A stretch of DNA of 8,820 nucleotides from an uncultured Aquimarina sp. (GCA_937958735.1 CALGNG010000210.1:1-8820); one strand, 5' to 3'. Numbered from the stretch's first letter, positions 1 to 6,299 are shown. The notes: a model not told the origin generated them from the sequence alone. Numbers and translations are program-made.

Positions 1-1
1 G

Positions 2-460
2 GTGAATATGGCTGCTTATATTGGGTATTACATCAAAGCAGGAGAACATTTTATATTAAAGAATATTTCTAATGGAAGTTATGCATTACATGCAGAGTCA
101 GGCACTAACTGGAAAGAGAAGCAGGAAATATTTAAATCTTATACACAAGATAGCACAAAACGAGTTAAACATACCAAACAAAAAATTCATGCTAATTTTA
201 CTGAAAATCAATATAGTTTCTCTAAAAGAAAATTACCCTTCTCTAATAATACCAAACAAATAGTAAATATCGAAAATAGTATTCCTAAAAGACTAAAAAA
301 CCAAACCTATATAAAAGTTAAGCATGAAGATGACTTGGGAAATAATTTAAATTCTAAAGAAATAGATAGCCTTTTTAAAAAAGAATATGCCTGTCCTAAA
401 TTCGTCTACGTAGACGGAGTACTCGATTGCATAATTGTCTCATTAGACGAGGAAGGTTAA
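2..460 (+). CDS. C-terminal part of an unrecognised protein, 5' end outside window
   Basis: The frame is open from the first bases to a TAA at 458-460, giving about 152 residues. A GTG at 2 and an ATG at 8 exist, but the reading begins in the middle of what looks like a folded domain, so the true start is probably upstream of the window. The first 35 residues (IGYYIKAGEHF, then NISNGSYALHAESGTNW) follow a pattern I associate with a small beta-rich domain of Bacteroidota proteins, in which a 'I.AGe...ikNI.nGsY.l....G.nW' stretch recurs. The rest is lysine- and asparagine-rich, with two cysteines near the end (YACPKF and LDCII). No catalytic motif or membrane segment is visible, and I do not recognise the protein. 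It converges on the nitroreductase gene and ends 3 bases before the shared terminator. Confidence 0.6.
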   Translation: MNMAAYIGYYIKAGEHFILKNISNGSYALHAESGTNWKEKQEIFKSYTQDSTKRVKHTKQKIHANFTENQYSFSKRKLPFSNNTKQIVNIENSIPKRLKNQTYIKVKHEDDLGNNLNSKEIDSLFKKEYACPKFVYVDGVLDCIIVSLDEEG

Positions 461-463
461 AGC

Positions 464-515
464 AAAAAAACGCTTATTAAGCCTAGACAAAAATCTAAGT
501 TTAATAAGCGTTTTT
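464..515. terminator. Bidirectional intrinsic terminator between convergent genes
   Basis: A 15-bp perfect inverted repeat (466-480 with 501-515, AAAAACGCTTATTAA and its complement) continues inward. It adds a G-U pair, a C-G pair, one C-A mismatch and four more pairs (484-487 with 494-497), leaving a six-base loop CAAAAA at 488-493. The A-run on the left and T-run on the right give a U-tract on either strand. It begins 3 bases after the stop at 460 and lies 17 bases past the stop of the opposing gene at 533, so it can serve both transcripts. Confidence 0.9.
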
Positions 516-532
516 CTATAGAAATTAGGCAG

Positions 533-1207
533 TTACTTCCAAGTAATTACATCTTCTATAGGTCTTCTAGTTTTAGGATTGGTAGGATCTTCTTTTCTAT
601 AACCAAAGGCAACCATATAAGATAACCCATACTTTTCTGTATCTATCCCAAATTTATCTTTTAAAAGTTGTTCTGTTTTTTCTTCATGAAAACCTTCTAT
701 AGCGCAACTGTCTACTCCTATCATGGCTGCAGAAGTCATCATATTTGCCAAGGCTATATAGTTTTGCTTAGAAGCCCAGTCAAACATTTTTTTATCGGTA
801 TCTAAATTAAAATCTGTTTCTTGAAACTCCCTATAAAACTTAGAATACATTTCTATTACTTCTGCTGGTAATTGTTTTACATCTTTCATCATTTTCATAA
901 CATAGCTAGATCCCCATTTGGTCAATGGAGTCTTCATACTAAGACCTAATACAAAATGGCTAGCTGTATCTAATTTAGAAGGCGCTCCCCAAGCTACAGG
1001 TTTTAATAACCCTCTTAATTCTTTATCTTGTACTACTACAAAATGCCAAGGTTCGAATCCAAAAGAACTTGGAGATAGTCGGGCAGTTTCAAGTATCAAC
1101 TCGATATCTTGTTTACTTACTATTTTATTCGTATCAAACTCTTTAGTGGCATGTCTATAATTAAATACATTAATAATATCTTCTTTGGAAATATTAGGTA
1201 CGCTCAT
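533..1207 (-). CDS. FMN-dependent NAD(P)H nitroreductase-family oxidoreductase (NfsB-like)
   Basis: This 224-residue protein has the length and layout of the NfsB/YdjA-type nitroreductase family. These are cytoplasmic, usually homodimeric FMN flavoproteins that reduce nitroaromatics, quinones or related electrophiles using NAD(P)H. The visible family marks are a basic FMN-phosphate motif near the N-terminus (R18-H19-A-T-K22), the SPSSFGFEPWHFVVV stretch at 45-59, the helix ANMMTSAAMIGVDSCAIEGF at 154-173 where the EG pair faces the flavin, and the YGLSYMVAFGYR strand followed by TRRP at 213-216. The start ATG (complement of 1205-1207) is preceded on its strand by an A-rich stretch, as is usual in Bacteroidota. 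It lies 22 bp after the ABM-domain gene on the same strand, so the two are probably co-transcribed. The physiological substrate cannot be told from sequence. Confidence 0.9.
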   Translation of the reverse strand: MSVPNISKEDIINVFNYRHATKEFDTNKIVSKQDIELILETARLSPSSFGFEPWHFVVVQDKELRGLLKPVAWGAPSKLDTASHFVLGLSMKTPLTKWGSSYVMKMMKDVKQLPAEVIEMYSKFYREFQETDFNLDTDKKMFDWASKQNYIALANMMTSAAMIGVDSCAIEGFHEEKTEQLLKDKFGIDTEKYGLSYMVAFGYRKEDPTNPKTRRPIEDVITWK

Positions 1208-1229
1208 AGTTGTTTTTTCTAATTTTAAA

Positions 1230-1523
1230 TTATTCTACAGTTTTCATTTCATTAAATTCCATCTTTTCGATGGCCTCTCCTGTGGTTTCTAAAAAAGCAG
1301 CCAAATGTGGGCTTTGCATATGCTCTGCAAAGGACTCATGACACTCCCAATTTTCGTGAAAAAAAAATAAATTGAGATCCTTATTGTCTTCGTATAAATT
1401 ATAATTTATGCAGCCTTTCTCTTTCCTAGTAAGAGGTAACAGCTTTAACATTTCTGTTTTCAAAAACTCTCTTTTAGCTTCTTTAGCTAAAATTTTGGCT
1501 ATAATAGTTAATGGTTTGCTCAT
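1230..1523 (-). CDS. Antibiotic biosynthesis monooxygenase (ABM)-domain protein, putative quinol monooxygenase (YgiN-like)
   Basis: At 97 residues it has the usual size of a single ABM domain, a small ferredoxin-like fold that forms homodimers. The diagnostic parts are strand one (LTIIAKILAK), the helix, the KEKGCINYNLYED segment around residues 34-46 and the FFFHENWECHESFAEHMQSPHLAAF segment at 53-77, with the conserved E-x-W and two histidines. Family members include YgiN, which acts on quinols, and cofactor-free monooxygenases, as well as proteins of unknown role, so the enzyme name is provisional. It is the first gene of a probable two-gene unit with the FMN reductase 22 bp downstream. 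That pairing suggests a shared role in quinone or small-aromatic redox chemistry, which is inference. The start ATG is the complement of 1521-1523. Confidence 0.85.
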   Translation of the reverse strand: MSKPLTIIAKILAKEAKREFLKTEMLKLLPLTRKEKGCINYNLYEDNKDLNLFFFHENWECHESFAEHMQSPHLAAFLETTGEAIEKMEFNEMKTVE

Positions 1524-1562
1524 AGATTAAATATATTTAAAATTAGCCACAGCATTATGCCT

Positions 1563-1590
1563 TTAAAATTTATAATATTGTTAAAATTTA
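1563..1590. repeat. Pair of 10-bp direct repeats (TTAAAATTTA) in a divergent promoter region
   Basis: TTAAAATTTA occurs exactly at 1563-1572 and 1581-1590, 18 bp apart start to start, in the 126-bp gap between the divergent ABM gene and the EamA transporter gene. It could be a tandem regulator site for either gene. In DNA this AT-rich a chance repeat is quite possible. Confidence 0.3.
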
Positions 1591-1649
1591 ATAGCCAAAA
1601 ATGGTTCTTTTTGCTAGGCTCTTTTTGACCGCAAAACTATCTTCGCGAT

Positions 1650-2549
1650 ATGTGGATGTATTTAGGACTTTTAGCTGCTTTATTTTTAGGATTACATAAC
1701 TTATGTAAAAAACATGCTGTACAGGGTAACGAAGTCTTCCCTGTACTTTTAGGTACTATAAGTGCTGGTTTTTTATTGTTACTTCCCTTTTATCTAGGCT
1801 CTATTTACTATCCCAACTATATCAAAGAAATAGGCTTTTACATTACTCCCGTCCCTAGACAAATTCATTTTTTTATTTTTATTAAGTCTATTATTATGGC
1901 TTGCTCATGGGTTTTGGCTTATCAAGCCCTTAAGCATTTACCTATTACCATTGTTGCCCCCATACGCTCTGCTGGGCCCTTTTTTACTTTTGTTGGTGCT
2001 ATAATTATTTATAACGAACAACCAACACCTTGGCAATGGGTTGGCTTTTTTATTATTATTTTTTCGGTGCTTTTGTATTCCAAAATAGGAAAAAAAGAAG
2101 GTATTAGTTTTAAAAGAAACAAATGGATTTTTGCTATTATTGGTGCTACATTTTTAGGGGCTTCTAGTGGTTTATATGACAAATTTTTAATCCAATCCCT
2201 ACAACTTAATCCACAAACATTACAATTTTGGTTTTGTGGATATACCATACTTATTTTACTAATTATTTTATCTGTAAATTGGTTTCCTTATGCCATAAAA
2301 CGTACTTCCTTTAAATGGCGTTGGTCCATACCTGCAGTTGGGGTGTTATTACAAATGGCCGATTATTTTTACTTTAAAGCTCTACAGGATCCAGAGGCCC
2401 TAATTATGTTATTATCCGCCATTAAACGCAGCCAGTTACTAATTGCTGTTATTATCGGGGGACTTGTTTTTAAAGAAAAAAATAAACGTAAAAAACTTAT
2501 CCCGCTAACTGGTATAATGCTTGGTGTATTTTTAATTTTGTATTCATAA
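1650..2549 (+). CDS. EamA/DMT-superfamily inner-membrane transporter
   Basis: The 299-residue protein is almost entirely hydrophobic and reads as ten membrane helices (roughly 3-19, 30-50, 73-92, 97-120, 127-144, 158-180, 190-210, 225-243, 250-274, 282-298). This is the two-times-five arrangement of the drug/metabolite transporter superfamily. Each half ends in the typical EamA pattern: YQALKHLPITIVAPIRSAGPFFTFVGAIIIYNEQPTPWQWVG in the first, and YFKALQDPEALIMLLSAIKRSQLLIAVIIGGLVFKEKN in the second, where a glutamate follows the ninth helix. Such proteins export or import small metabolites across the inner membrane, and the substrate is not predictable here. Only ATG 1650 or ATG 1656 leaves the first helix intact, so the start is certain to within two codons. 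It is divergent from the ABM gene and convergent with the lipoprotein gene. Confidence 0.88.
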   Translation: MWMYLGLLAALFLGLHNLCKKHAVQGNEVFPVLLGTISAGFLLLLPFYLGSIYYPNYIKEIGFYITPVPRQIHFFIFIKSIIMACSWVLAYQALKHLPITIVAPIRSAGPFFTFVGAIIIYNEQPTPWQWVGFFIIIFSVLLYSKIGKKEGISFKRNKWIFAIIGATFLGASSGLYDKFLIQSLQLNPQTLQFWFCGYTILILLIILSVNWFPYAIKRTSFKWRWSIPAVGVLLQMADYFYFKALQDPEALIMLLSAIKRSQLLIAVIIGGLVFKEKNKRKKLIPLTGIMLGVFLILYS

Positions 2550-2629
2550 ATATTTTTCTGCGATCTACCACAAATCTTATAAGTCAATTCAACAATCTAT
2601 TTCTTAGTATTTTTTTTAGTATAAATTAT

Positions 2630-3553
2630 TTAATTGTTTTCTATGACTAACTCCATCATACCAAAACTAGGAAACTCCGATTTATTATTAGAAACTAGTA
2701 AGCTTTGCCTATAATATCCTAATCCCTTAGGGTATTTTGCCCCATAACCTACTTGCTCCCCCTTACTAGTTAAAATAACATCCAAATTACTTTTTGCCGA
2801 AAAAACCTGAATTTCTTTAGGAATCGATTTTCTTCCACTTTTAAAATCCGCTACTGTTTTGGTTACCTTAATATTAAAATCTGCTACTTCTATTACTTCG
2901 GTTTTCCCATTATTGTCTATCCACTTGTAGCCTATTTTTTCATCCTTATGCTGTTCAAAATGATATAGAGCTCCTTCCACTATTAGTGGTATCCAAAAAA
3001 AAGTTTCAAAATCGCCAAACTCTCTAATCTCTTCTTTTTTCCAACGAATCTTTTCGTACAACAGCCAACCCGTCTTCATTTTTCCTCTAATCTTTATTTT
3101 TGTTTTACTCGCATAAGTATCTTTGTGTGTTTTACTCCTAGCTGGTGCTAAAACCCACTCATCTTTTTCCGGAATTATTAAAGTAAATACTGGAGCATAA
3201 GGGACTCTAACTGTAATTTCTTTTTTCACAGTATTAAAAGAAAAACCTTCTATATTTTTATGTTCAAAACTTTCTTTAGGAATTTTAAGATTGGAATTCT
3301 TATAGTTTTTTTTCTTATAAATTATAGGCCAGTCTTTTTTTGTACCATACCAAGACTTAAATTCTACATTATACCCTTCCTTTGTAATATTCCAATTAAA
3401 ATCTATCGGGATTATTAATGGATGACTAGCATCGTCCGATATAAACACAAAATAATCACTAAAAAGAACAGGGCTATCTGTTTCTGGAGCGTTCTTTTTA
3501 GAATGGACACAGCCCATTATACTAAACATTAATAGTGTAAAAATAATTTTCAT
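2630..3553 (-). CDS. Putative lipoprotein of unknown function
   Basis: The protein has 307 residues and a short lipoprotein signal: MKIIFTLLMFSIMGC puts a lipobox-like SIMGC at 11-15 with C15 as the lipidated residue. The residues after the cysteine (VHSKKN) are basic rather than acidic, so the acidic surface-export signal known for some Bacteroidota lipoproteins is absent and a periplasm-facing location is more likely. The rest is beta-rich with many aromatic residues (for example DFNWN, SWYGTKKDWP, GWLLYEKIRW, DFETFFWIPLIVEGALYHFEQH) and has no recognisable catalytic motif. A lipocalin-like or beta-sandwich fold would fit, but I cannot name a family. It is convergent with the EamA gene, with no clear hairpin terminator in the 80-bp gap, and divergent from the M23 peptidase gene. 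The start is the ATG complementary to 3551-3553. Confidence 0.75.
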   Translation of the reverse strand: MKIIFTLLMFSIMGCVHSKKNAPETDSPVLFSDYFVFISDDASHPLIIPIDFNWNITKEGYNVEFKSWYGTKKDWPIIYKKKNYKNSNLKIPKESFEHKNIEGFSFNTVKKEITVRVPYAPVFTLIIPEKDEWVLAPARSKTHKDTYASKTKIKIRGKMKTGWLLYEKIRWKKEEIREFGDFETFFWIPLIVEGALYHFEQHKDEKIGYKWIDNNGKTEVIEVADFNIKVTKTVADFKSGRKSIPKEIQVFSAKSNLDVILTSKGEQVGYGAKYPKGLGYYRQSLLVSNNKSEFPSFGMMELVIENN

Positions 3554-3578
3554 TTATGTTATATTATGGTGATCTAAA

Positions 3579-3606
3579 AAAATTTATAAGTATGCCTATT
3601 TACCAA
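3579..3606 (-). promoter_or_regulatory. Candidate Bacteroidota promoter for the lipoprotein gene
   Basis: On the - strand a TTG (complement of 3604-3606) is followed after 17 bases by TAAATTTT (complement of 3579-3586). This fits the Bacteroidota -33 TTG / -7 TAnnTTTG layout except for the last base. The box lies 25 bases upstream of the start codon. AT-rich DNA makes chance matches common, so the call is tentative. Confidence 0.35.
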
Positions 3607-3749
3607 TAAGTATAATAGAATTCTAAAAATAAGTTTGCAATAATCCTTAAAACCAATATAATTAAAGCAGTTTTCTATCGTCTATTAAGATAATGTAACT
3701 TTTAATAAACCTAAGTCGAAATAAAAATAGGAACTTTACCTTCAACAGT

Positions 3750-3770
3750 TTTATCTTATTATAAGATAAA
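3750..3770. repeat. 9-bp perfect inverted repeat upstream of the M23 peptidase gene
   Basis: TTTATCTTA (3750-3758) and its complement TAAGATAAA (3762-3770) flank a three-base TTA spacer, ending 35 bp before the ATG at 3806. It is either an operator-type dyad for a dimeric regulator or a weak hairpin in the 5' leader. No T-tract follows directly, so a terminator is unlikely. Confidence 0.45.
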
Positions 3771-3805
3771 CTATTACAGCTTCCTCCAAATACCATTATA
3801 ACAAA

Positions 3806-4642
3806 ATGAATTTTAGCAAAAAAACAATGGTAATTACCATTATCCAAATCTTACTTACGGCACTAAGCCCCTCTGTTTTTGCACAAAAAGCATATTCCGA
3901 TACGGGGATTCGAAACAACAATGGCTTTGATATTGTTGCTACCAACCCCTATGTATACCCTATATCTGTAAAATATAACTTTAAACTTACCAATCTTAGG
4001 TCTTCACTTAAAAATGGACAAATTGTAGTAGTCCCTCCTAATGTTAAAAACCACAAAGTGTGCACACTAACCATAATTAAAAAAAACAAAAGGTTTGGTT
4101 TTTCTTACGAAAACAAATTTAATGTTGGCGATTTTTACTTAAATACAGCTTCTTTAAATCTCCAGTACGACTTGCCTTTCGAAAAAGGCCTATCTTTTAA
4201 AATTGATCAAGGTAATAATGGCAATTTTTCGCACAAAAATATAAATGCTATAGATTTTAACATGCCTGTAGGCACTAACGTATTAGCAGCCAGAGAAGGT
4301 ATTGTTGTGGGAGTAGTAGATTCTAATAACAAAAGCTGCACAAGAAAAGAGTGCATCCGATATAACAATTATATTAGGGTATTCCACCCCGATGGGACTT
4401 TTGGAGTCTATGTGCATATACAACACCAAGGGGCTTTGGTTAAAGAAGGAGATATTATTACAAAAGGCCAATCTATAGCCTATAGCGGAAATGTAGGCTA
4501 TAGCTCTGGCCCCCATTTACACTTCGAAGTCTATGCTAGCAGGCTAGACGATAAAGAAAGTCTTCTAATCAAATTTCTTATTAACAACGGTAAAAAAGCC
4601 ACAACCTTAACAGAAAAACAGACCTACAAAAGAAATTATTAG
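3806..4642 (+). CDS. Secreted M23-family zinc metallopeptidase
   Basis: This 278-residue protein has a classical signal peptide (MNFSKKTMVITIIQILLTAL, then SPSVFA) with probable cleavage after A26, so it acts in the periplasm or outside the cell. Residues 30-130 form a beta-rich N-terminal domain. The M23 (LytM-like) domain covers about 135-245: NAIDFNMPVGTNVLAAREG at 147-165, VYVHIQH at 201-207 and GPHLHFEVY at 235-243. The likely zinc and catalytic residues are H143, D150, H204 and H239 with H237. The first histidine sits seven residues before the aspartate instead of four as in LytM; the 'AIDF.MP.GT' surroundings match a known M23 subgroup, so the site looks intact. An insertion with a C178/C183 pair precedes the third motif. 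M23 enzymes cleave peptidoglycan cross-bridges or other glycine-rich peptides; the substrate here is unknown. Confidence 0.88.
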   Translation: MNFSKKTMVITIIQILLTALSPSVFAQKAYSDTGIRNNNGFDIVATNPYVYPISVKYNFKLTNLRSSLKNGQIVVVPPNVKNHKVCTLTIIKKNKRFGFSYENKFNVGDFYLNTASLNLQYDLPFEKGLSFKIDQGNNGNFSHKNINAIDFNMPVGTNVLAAREGIVVGVVDSNNKSCTRKECIRYNNYIRVFHPDGTFGVYVHIQHQGALVKEGDIITKGQSIAYSGNVGYSSGPHLHFEVYASRLDDKESLLIKFLINNGKKATTLTEKQTYKRNY

Positions 4643-4770
4643 TTATATTAAAAAATAAATAGACCTAATTATCCAATAAATCTATCATTAGCAACCCTTT
4701 GTTTTTAAGATAAATAGAATTATTTTACTTAAAAAAAACAAAAAACAGATTCCATATTCGACTTTATTTT

Positions 4771-4778
4771 TACCTTTG
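4771..4778 (+). promoter_or_regulatory. -7 box of the metK promoter (TAnnTTTG)
   Basis: TACCTTTG is an exact match to the Bacteroidota -7 consensus and would place transcription start near 4785, just before the riboswitch aptamer begins at 4791. No clear -33 TTG is found at the expected distance. The position relative to the aptamer is the main support. Confidence 0.55.
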
Positions 4779-4790
4779 TTATTCTAAATC

Positions 4791-4857
4791 AAGGGATAGA
4801 TTTGACTGATTGCAACCCTTTTCTGATTTTTCAGAATAAACTAAAAGCTAAAGCAGT
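4791..4857 (+). ncRNA. SAM-II (SAM_alpha) riboswitch aptamer in the metK leader
   Basis: The stretch follows the SAM-II plan, an H-type pseudoknot that binds S-adenosylmethionine. P1 is AAGGG (4791-4795) with CCCTT (4816-4820). The P1 loop reads GATTTGACTGATTGCAA (4799-4815), nearly the conserved SAM-II GATTTAACCGTATTGCAA. Downstream come ATAAA (4836-4840) and AGCTAAA (4846-4852), matching the conserved ATAAATGTAGCTAAA strand. The pseudoknot helix can form from ACTG (4805-4808) with CAGT (4854-4857) and GC (4812-4813) with GC (4847-4848). These differ in base from the classic CC/GG pairs yet remain complementary. An extra hairpin, TTCTGA-TTTT-TCAGAA (4821-4836), sits right after P1. It lies between a promoter box and metK, a gene in the SAM pathway. 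SAM-V, which shares the same core, is the main alternative. Confidence 0.8.
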
Positions 4858-4888
4858 GTAAACTTCTTTTGTCCGTTGCGTCTTACCC

Positions 4889-4905
4889 AATGTATCTCTT
4901 ACATT
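4889..4905 (+). promoter_or_regulatory. Leader hairpin just upstream of metK start, possible expression platform
   Basis: AATGTA (4889-4894) and TACATT (4900-4905) form a perfect six-pair stem with loop TCTCT, 12 bases before the start ATG at 4918. The 3' arm can instead pair with AGTGTAA (4855-4861), which overlaps the last strand of the riboswitch pseudoknot, so the two structures exclude each other. The regulatory role is inferred. Confidence 0.4.
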
Positions 4906-4917
4906 AAAACAGAACAA

Positions 4918-6171
4918 ATGTCATACTTATTTACTTCGGAAAGTGTATCCGAAGGACACCCAGATAAAATTGCAGATCAGATTAGTGATGCTCTAATAGA
5001 TAATTTTTTAGCTTTTGACCCAGAATCTAAAGTAGCATGTGAAACCTTAGTTACTACGGGACAAGTAGTTTTGGCTGGAGAAGTTCGCTCTAGCACATAC
5101 TTAGACGTTCAGAAAATTGCACGAGAAACTATAAACCGTATTGGTTATACCAAAGGCGAATATATGTTCGACGGAAGCTCTTGTGGAGTACTCTCTGCAA
5201 TACACGACCAAAGTCAAGATATTAACCAAGGTGTAGATAGAGGTGTTAAAGAAGAGCAAGGTGCAGGAGACCAAGGTATGATGTTTGGTTATGCCACTAA
5301 AGAGACCGAAAACTTTATGCCATTAGCTTTAGATCTATCCCATAAATTACTTATTGAATTAGGTAAATTACGTAGAGAAGCTACCGCAATTCCTTATTTA
5401 AGACCAGATGCTAAGGCTCAGGTTACTATAGAATATAGTGATGATAATGTACCACAGCGTATAGAAGCTATTGTAGTTTCTACACAGCATGATGATTTTG
5501 ATGAAGATGAAGCCATGTTAGCTAAAATCCGAAAGGATATTGTGGATATTTTAATTCCACGTGTACAAGCTACTTTACCAAAACAACTTGCCGATTTATT
5601 TAATAGCGATATTAAATACCATATTAACCCAACTGGTAAATTTGTAATTGGTGGACCACATGGTGATGCTGGATTAACAGGAAGAAAAATTATTGTAGAC
5701 ACCTATGGTGGTAAAGGAGCACACGGTGGTGGCGCTTTTTCTGGAAAAGACCCTAGTAAAGTAGACCGCTCTGCAGCTTATGCTACAAGACATATTGCTA
5801 AAAACTTAGTAGCCGCTGGTGTTGCAGACGAACTTTTAGTACAAGTTTCTTATGCTATTGGTGTCGTAGAACCTATGGGGATTTTTGTAGATACTTACGG
5901 TACTGCCAAAGTAAATTTAACCGATGGTGAAATTGCTAAAAAAGTTTCTGAAATTTTTGACATGCGCCCAGCTGCCATAGAAGAGCGTTTAAAGCTTCGT
6001 AATCCTATTTATAGCGAAACTGCTGCATACGGACATATGGGACGTAAAAACGAAGTGGTAACCAAAACATTTAGCCAACCAGACGGAAATACAATAACCA
6101 AAGACGTAGAATTGTTTACTTGGGAAAAATTAGATTATTTAGATAAAGTAACTACAGCTTTTAGCTTGTAA
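4918..6171 (+). CDS. metK: S-adenosylmethionine synthetase (methionine adenosyltransferase)
   Basis: MetK makes S-adenosylmethionine from ATP and methionine in the cytoplasm, releasing phosphate and pyrophosphate. From ATG 4918 it has 417 residues, the usual Bacteroidota length. N-terminal [19 protein letters not shown] carries the catalytic H14, D16 and K17 region; the first family signature [12 protein letters not shown] is at 115-126; [13 protein letters not shown] is at 245-257; the phosphate-binding [19 protein letters not shown] is at 270-288. All key residues are present. The frame is open upstream to a TTG at 4876, but the family begins at MSYLFTSES and the A-rich AACAGAACAA stretch just before 4918 suits a Bacteroidota ribosome-binding region, so I use 4918. 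It is monocistronic by appearance, with its own promoter box, SAM-II riboswitch and strong terminator, which implies feedback control by its product. Confidence 0.97.
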   Translation: MSYLFTSESVSEGHPDKIADQISDALIDNFLAFDPESKVACETLVTTGQVVLAGEVRSSTYLDVQKIARETINRIGYTKGEYMFDGSSCGVLSAIHDQSQDINQGVDRGVKEEQGAGDQGMMFGYATKETENFMPLALDLSHKLLIELGKLRREATAIPYLRPDAKAQVTIEYSDDNVPQRIEAIVVSTQHDDFDEDEAMLAKIRKDIVDILIPRVQATLPKQLADLFNSDIKYHINPTGKFVIGGPHGDAGLTGRKIIVDTYGGKGAHGGGAFSGKDPSKVDRSAAYATRHIAKNLVAAGVADELLVQVSYAIGVVEPMGIFVDTYGTAKVNLTDGEIAKKVSEIFDMRPAAIEERLKLRNPIYSETAAYGHMGRKNEVVTKTFSQPDGNTITKDVELFTWEKLDYLDKVTTAFSL

Positions 6172-6183
6172 GTGATCCCCTAG

Positions 6184-6238
6184 AATTAATAAAAAAAATC
6201 CCAAAGCAGAATCTGCTTTGGGATTTTTTTTATTAATT
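6184..6238. terminator. Very strong palindromic intrinsic terminator after metK
   Basis: The arms 6184-6210 and 6212-6238 are perfectly complementary over 27 bases around the single base A6211. The GC-richer core TCCCAAAGCAG/CTGCTTTGGGA is flanked by an A8 run on the left and a T8 run on the right, followed by more matched AT. In RNA the tip would open to a three-base loop. It begins 13 bases after the metK stop and isolates metK from the efflux operon. Its symmetry makes it able to work on both strands. Confidence 0.93.
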
Positions 6239-6299
6239 TATTAGAAAATTAAAAACTTAAGAAAATCACAACTTTTCCATTCATCATAGAACTTTAATA

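Noticed and set aside
2550..2629. Shared terminator between the convergent EamA and lipoprotein genes
   Set aside because: T-runs are present, but I could not find a stable inverted repeat, so none is annotated.
3630..3637. TAAGTTTG as a promoter -7 box for the M23 gene
   Set aside because: It is an exact match to TAnnTTTG, but it has no TTG at the right distance and lies about 170 bp before the start codon. Chance matches are expected in this much AT-rich DNA.
3662..3847. Open frame of 61 codons on the - strand between the lipoprotein and peptidase genes
   Set aside because: It overlaps the start of the M23 gene and the dyad, and its product has no recognisable feature. It looks like chance in AT-rich intergenic DNA.
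4890..4907. Six-codon leader ORF (ATG TAT CTC TTA CAT TAA) before metK
   Set aside because: It has no methionine or regulatory codon pattern and no clear ribosome-binding stretch. It coincides with the AATGTA/TACATT hairpin, which explains the bases as well.
4785..4917. SAM-I (S-box) riboswitch instead of SAM-II, suggested by GCAACC
   Set aside because: The S-box four-way junction elements (the GAGGGA segment, the kink-turn and the closing P1) are absent, while the SAM-II core elements are present in the right order.
4876..4917. Upstream TTG start adding 14 residues to MetK
   Set aside because: MetK proteins start at MSYLFTSES, and the added residues include no conserved sequence and overlap the structured leader.
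5418..5702. Open frame of 94 codons antisense to metK
   Set aside because: It is a shadow of the strongly conserved MetK coding frame, and the low-complexity serine/isoleucine-rich product is typical of antisense frames.
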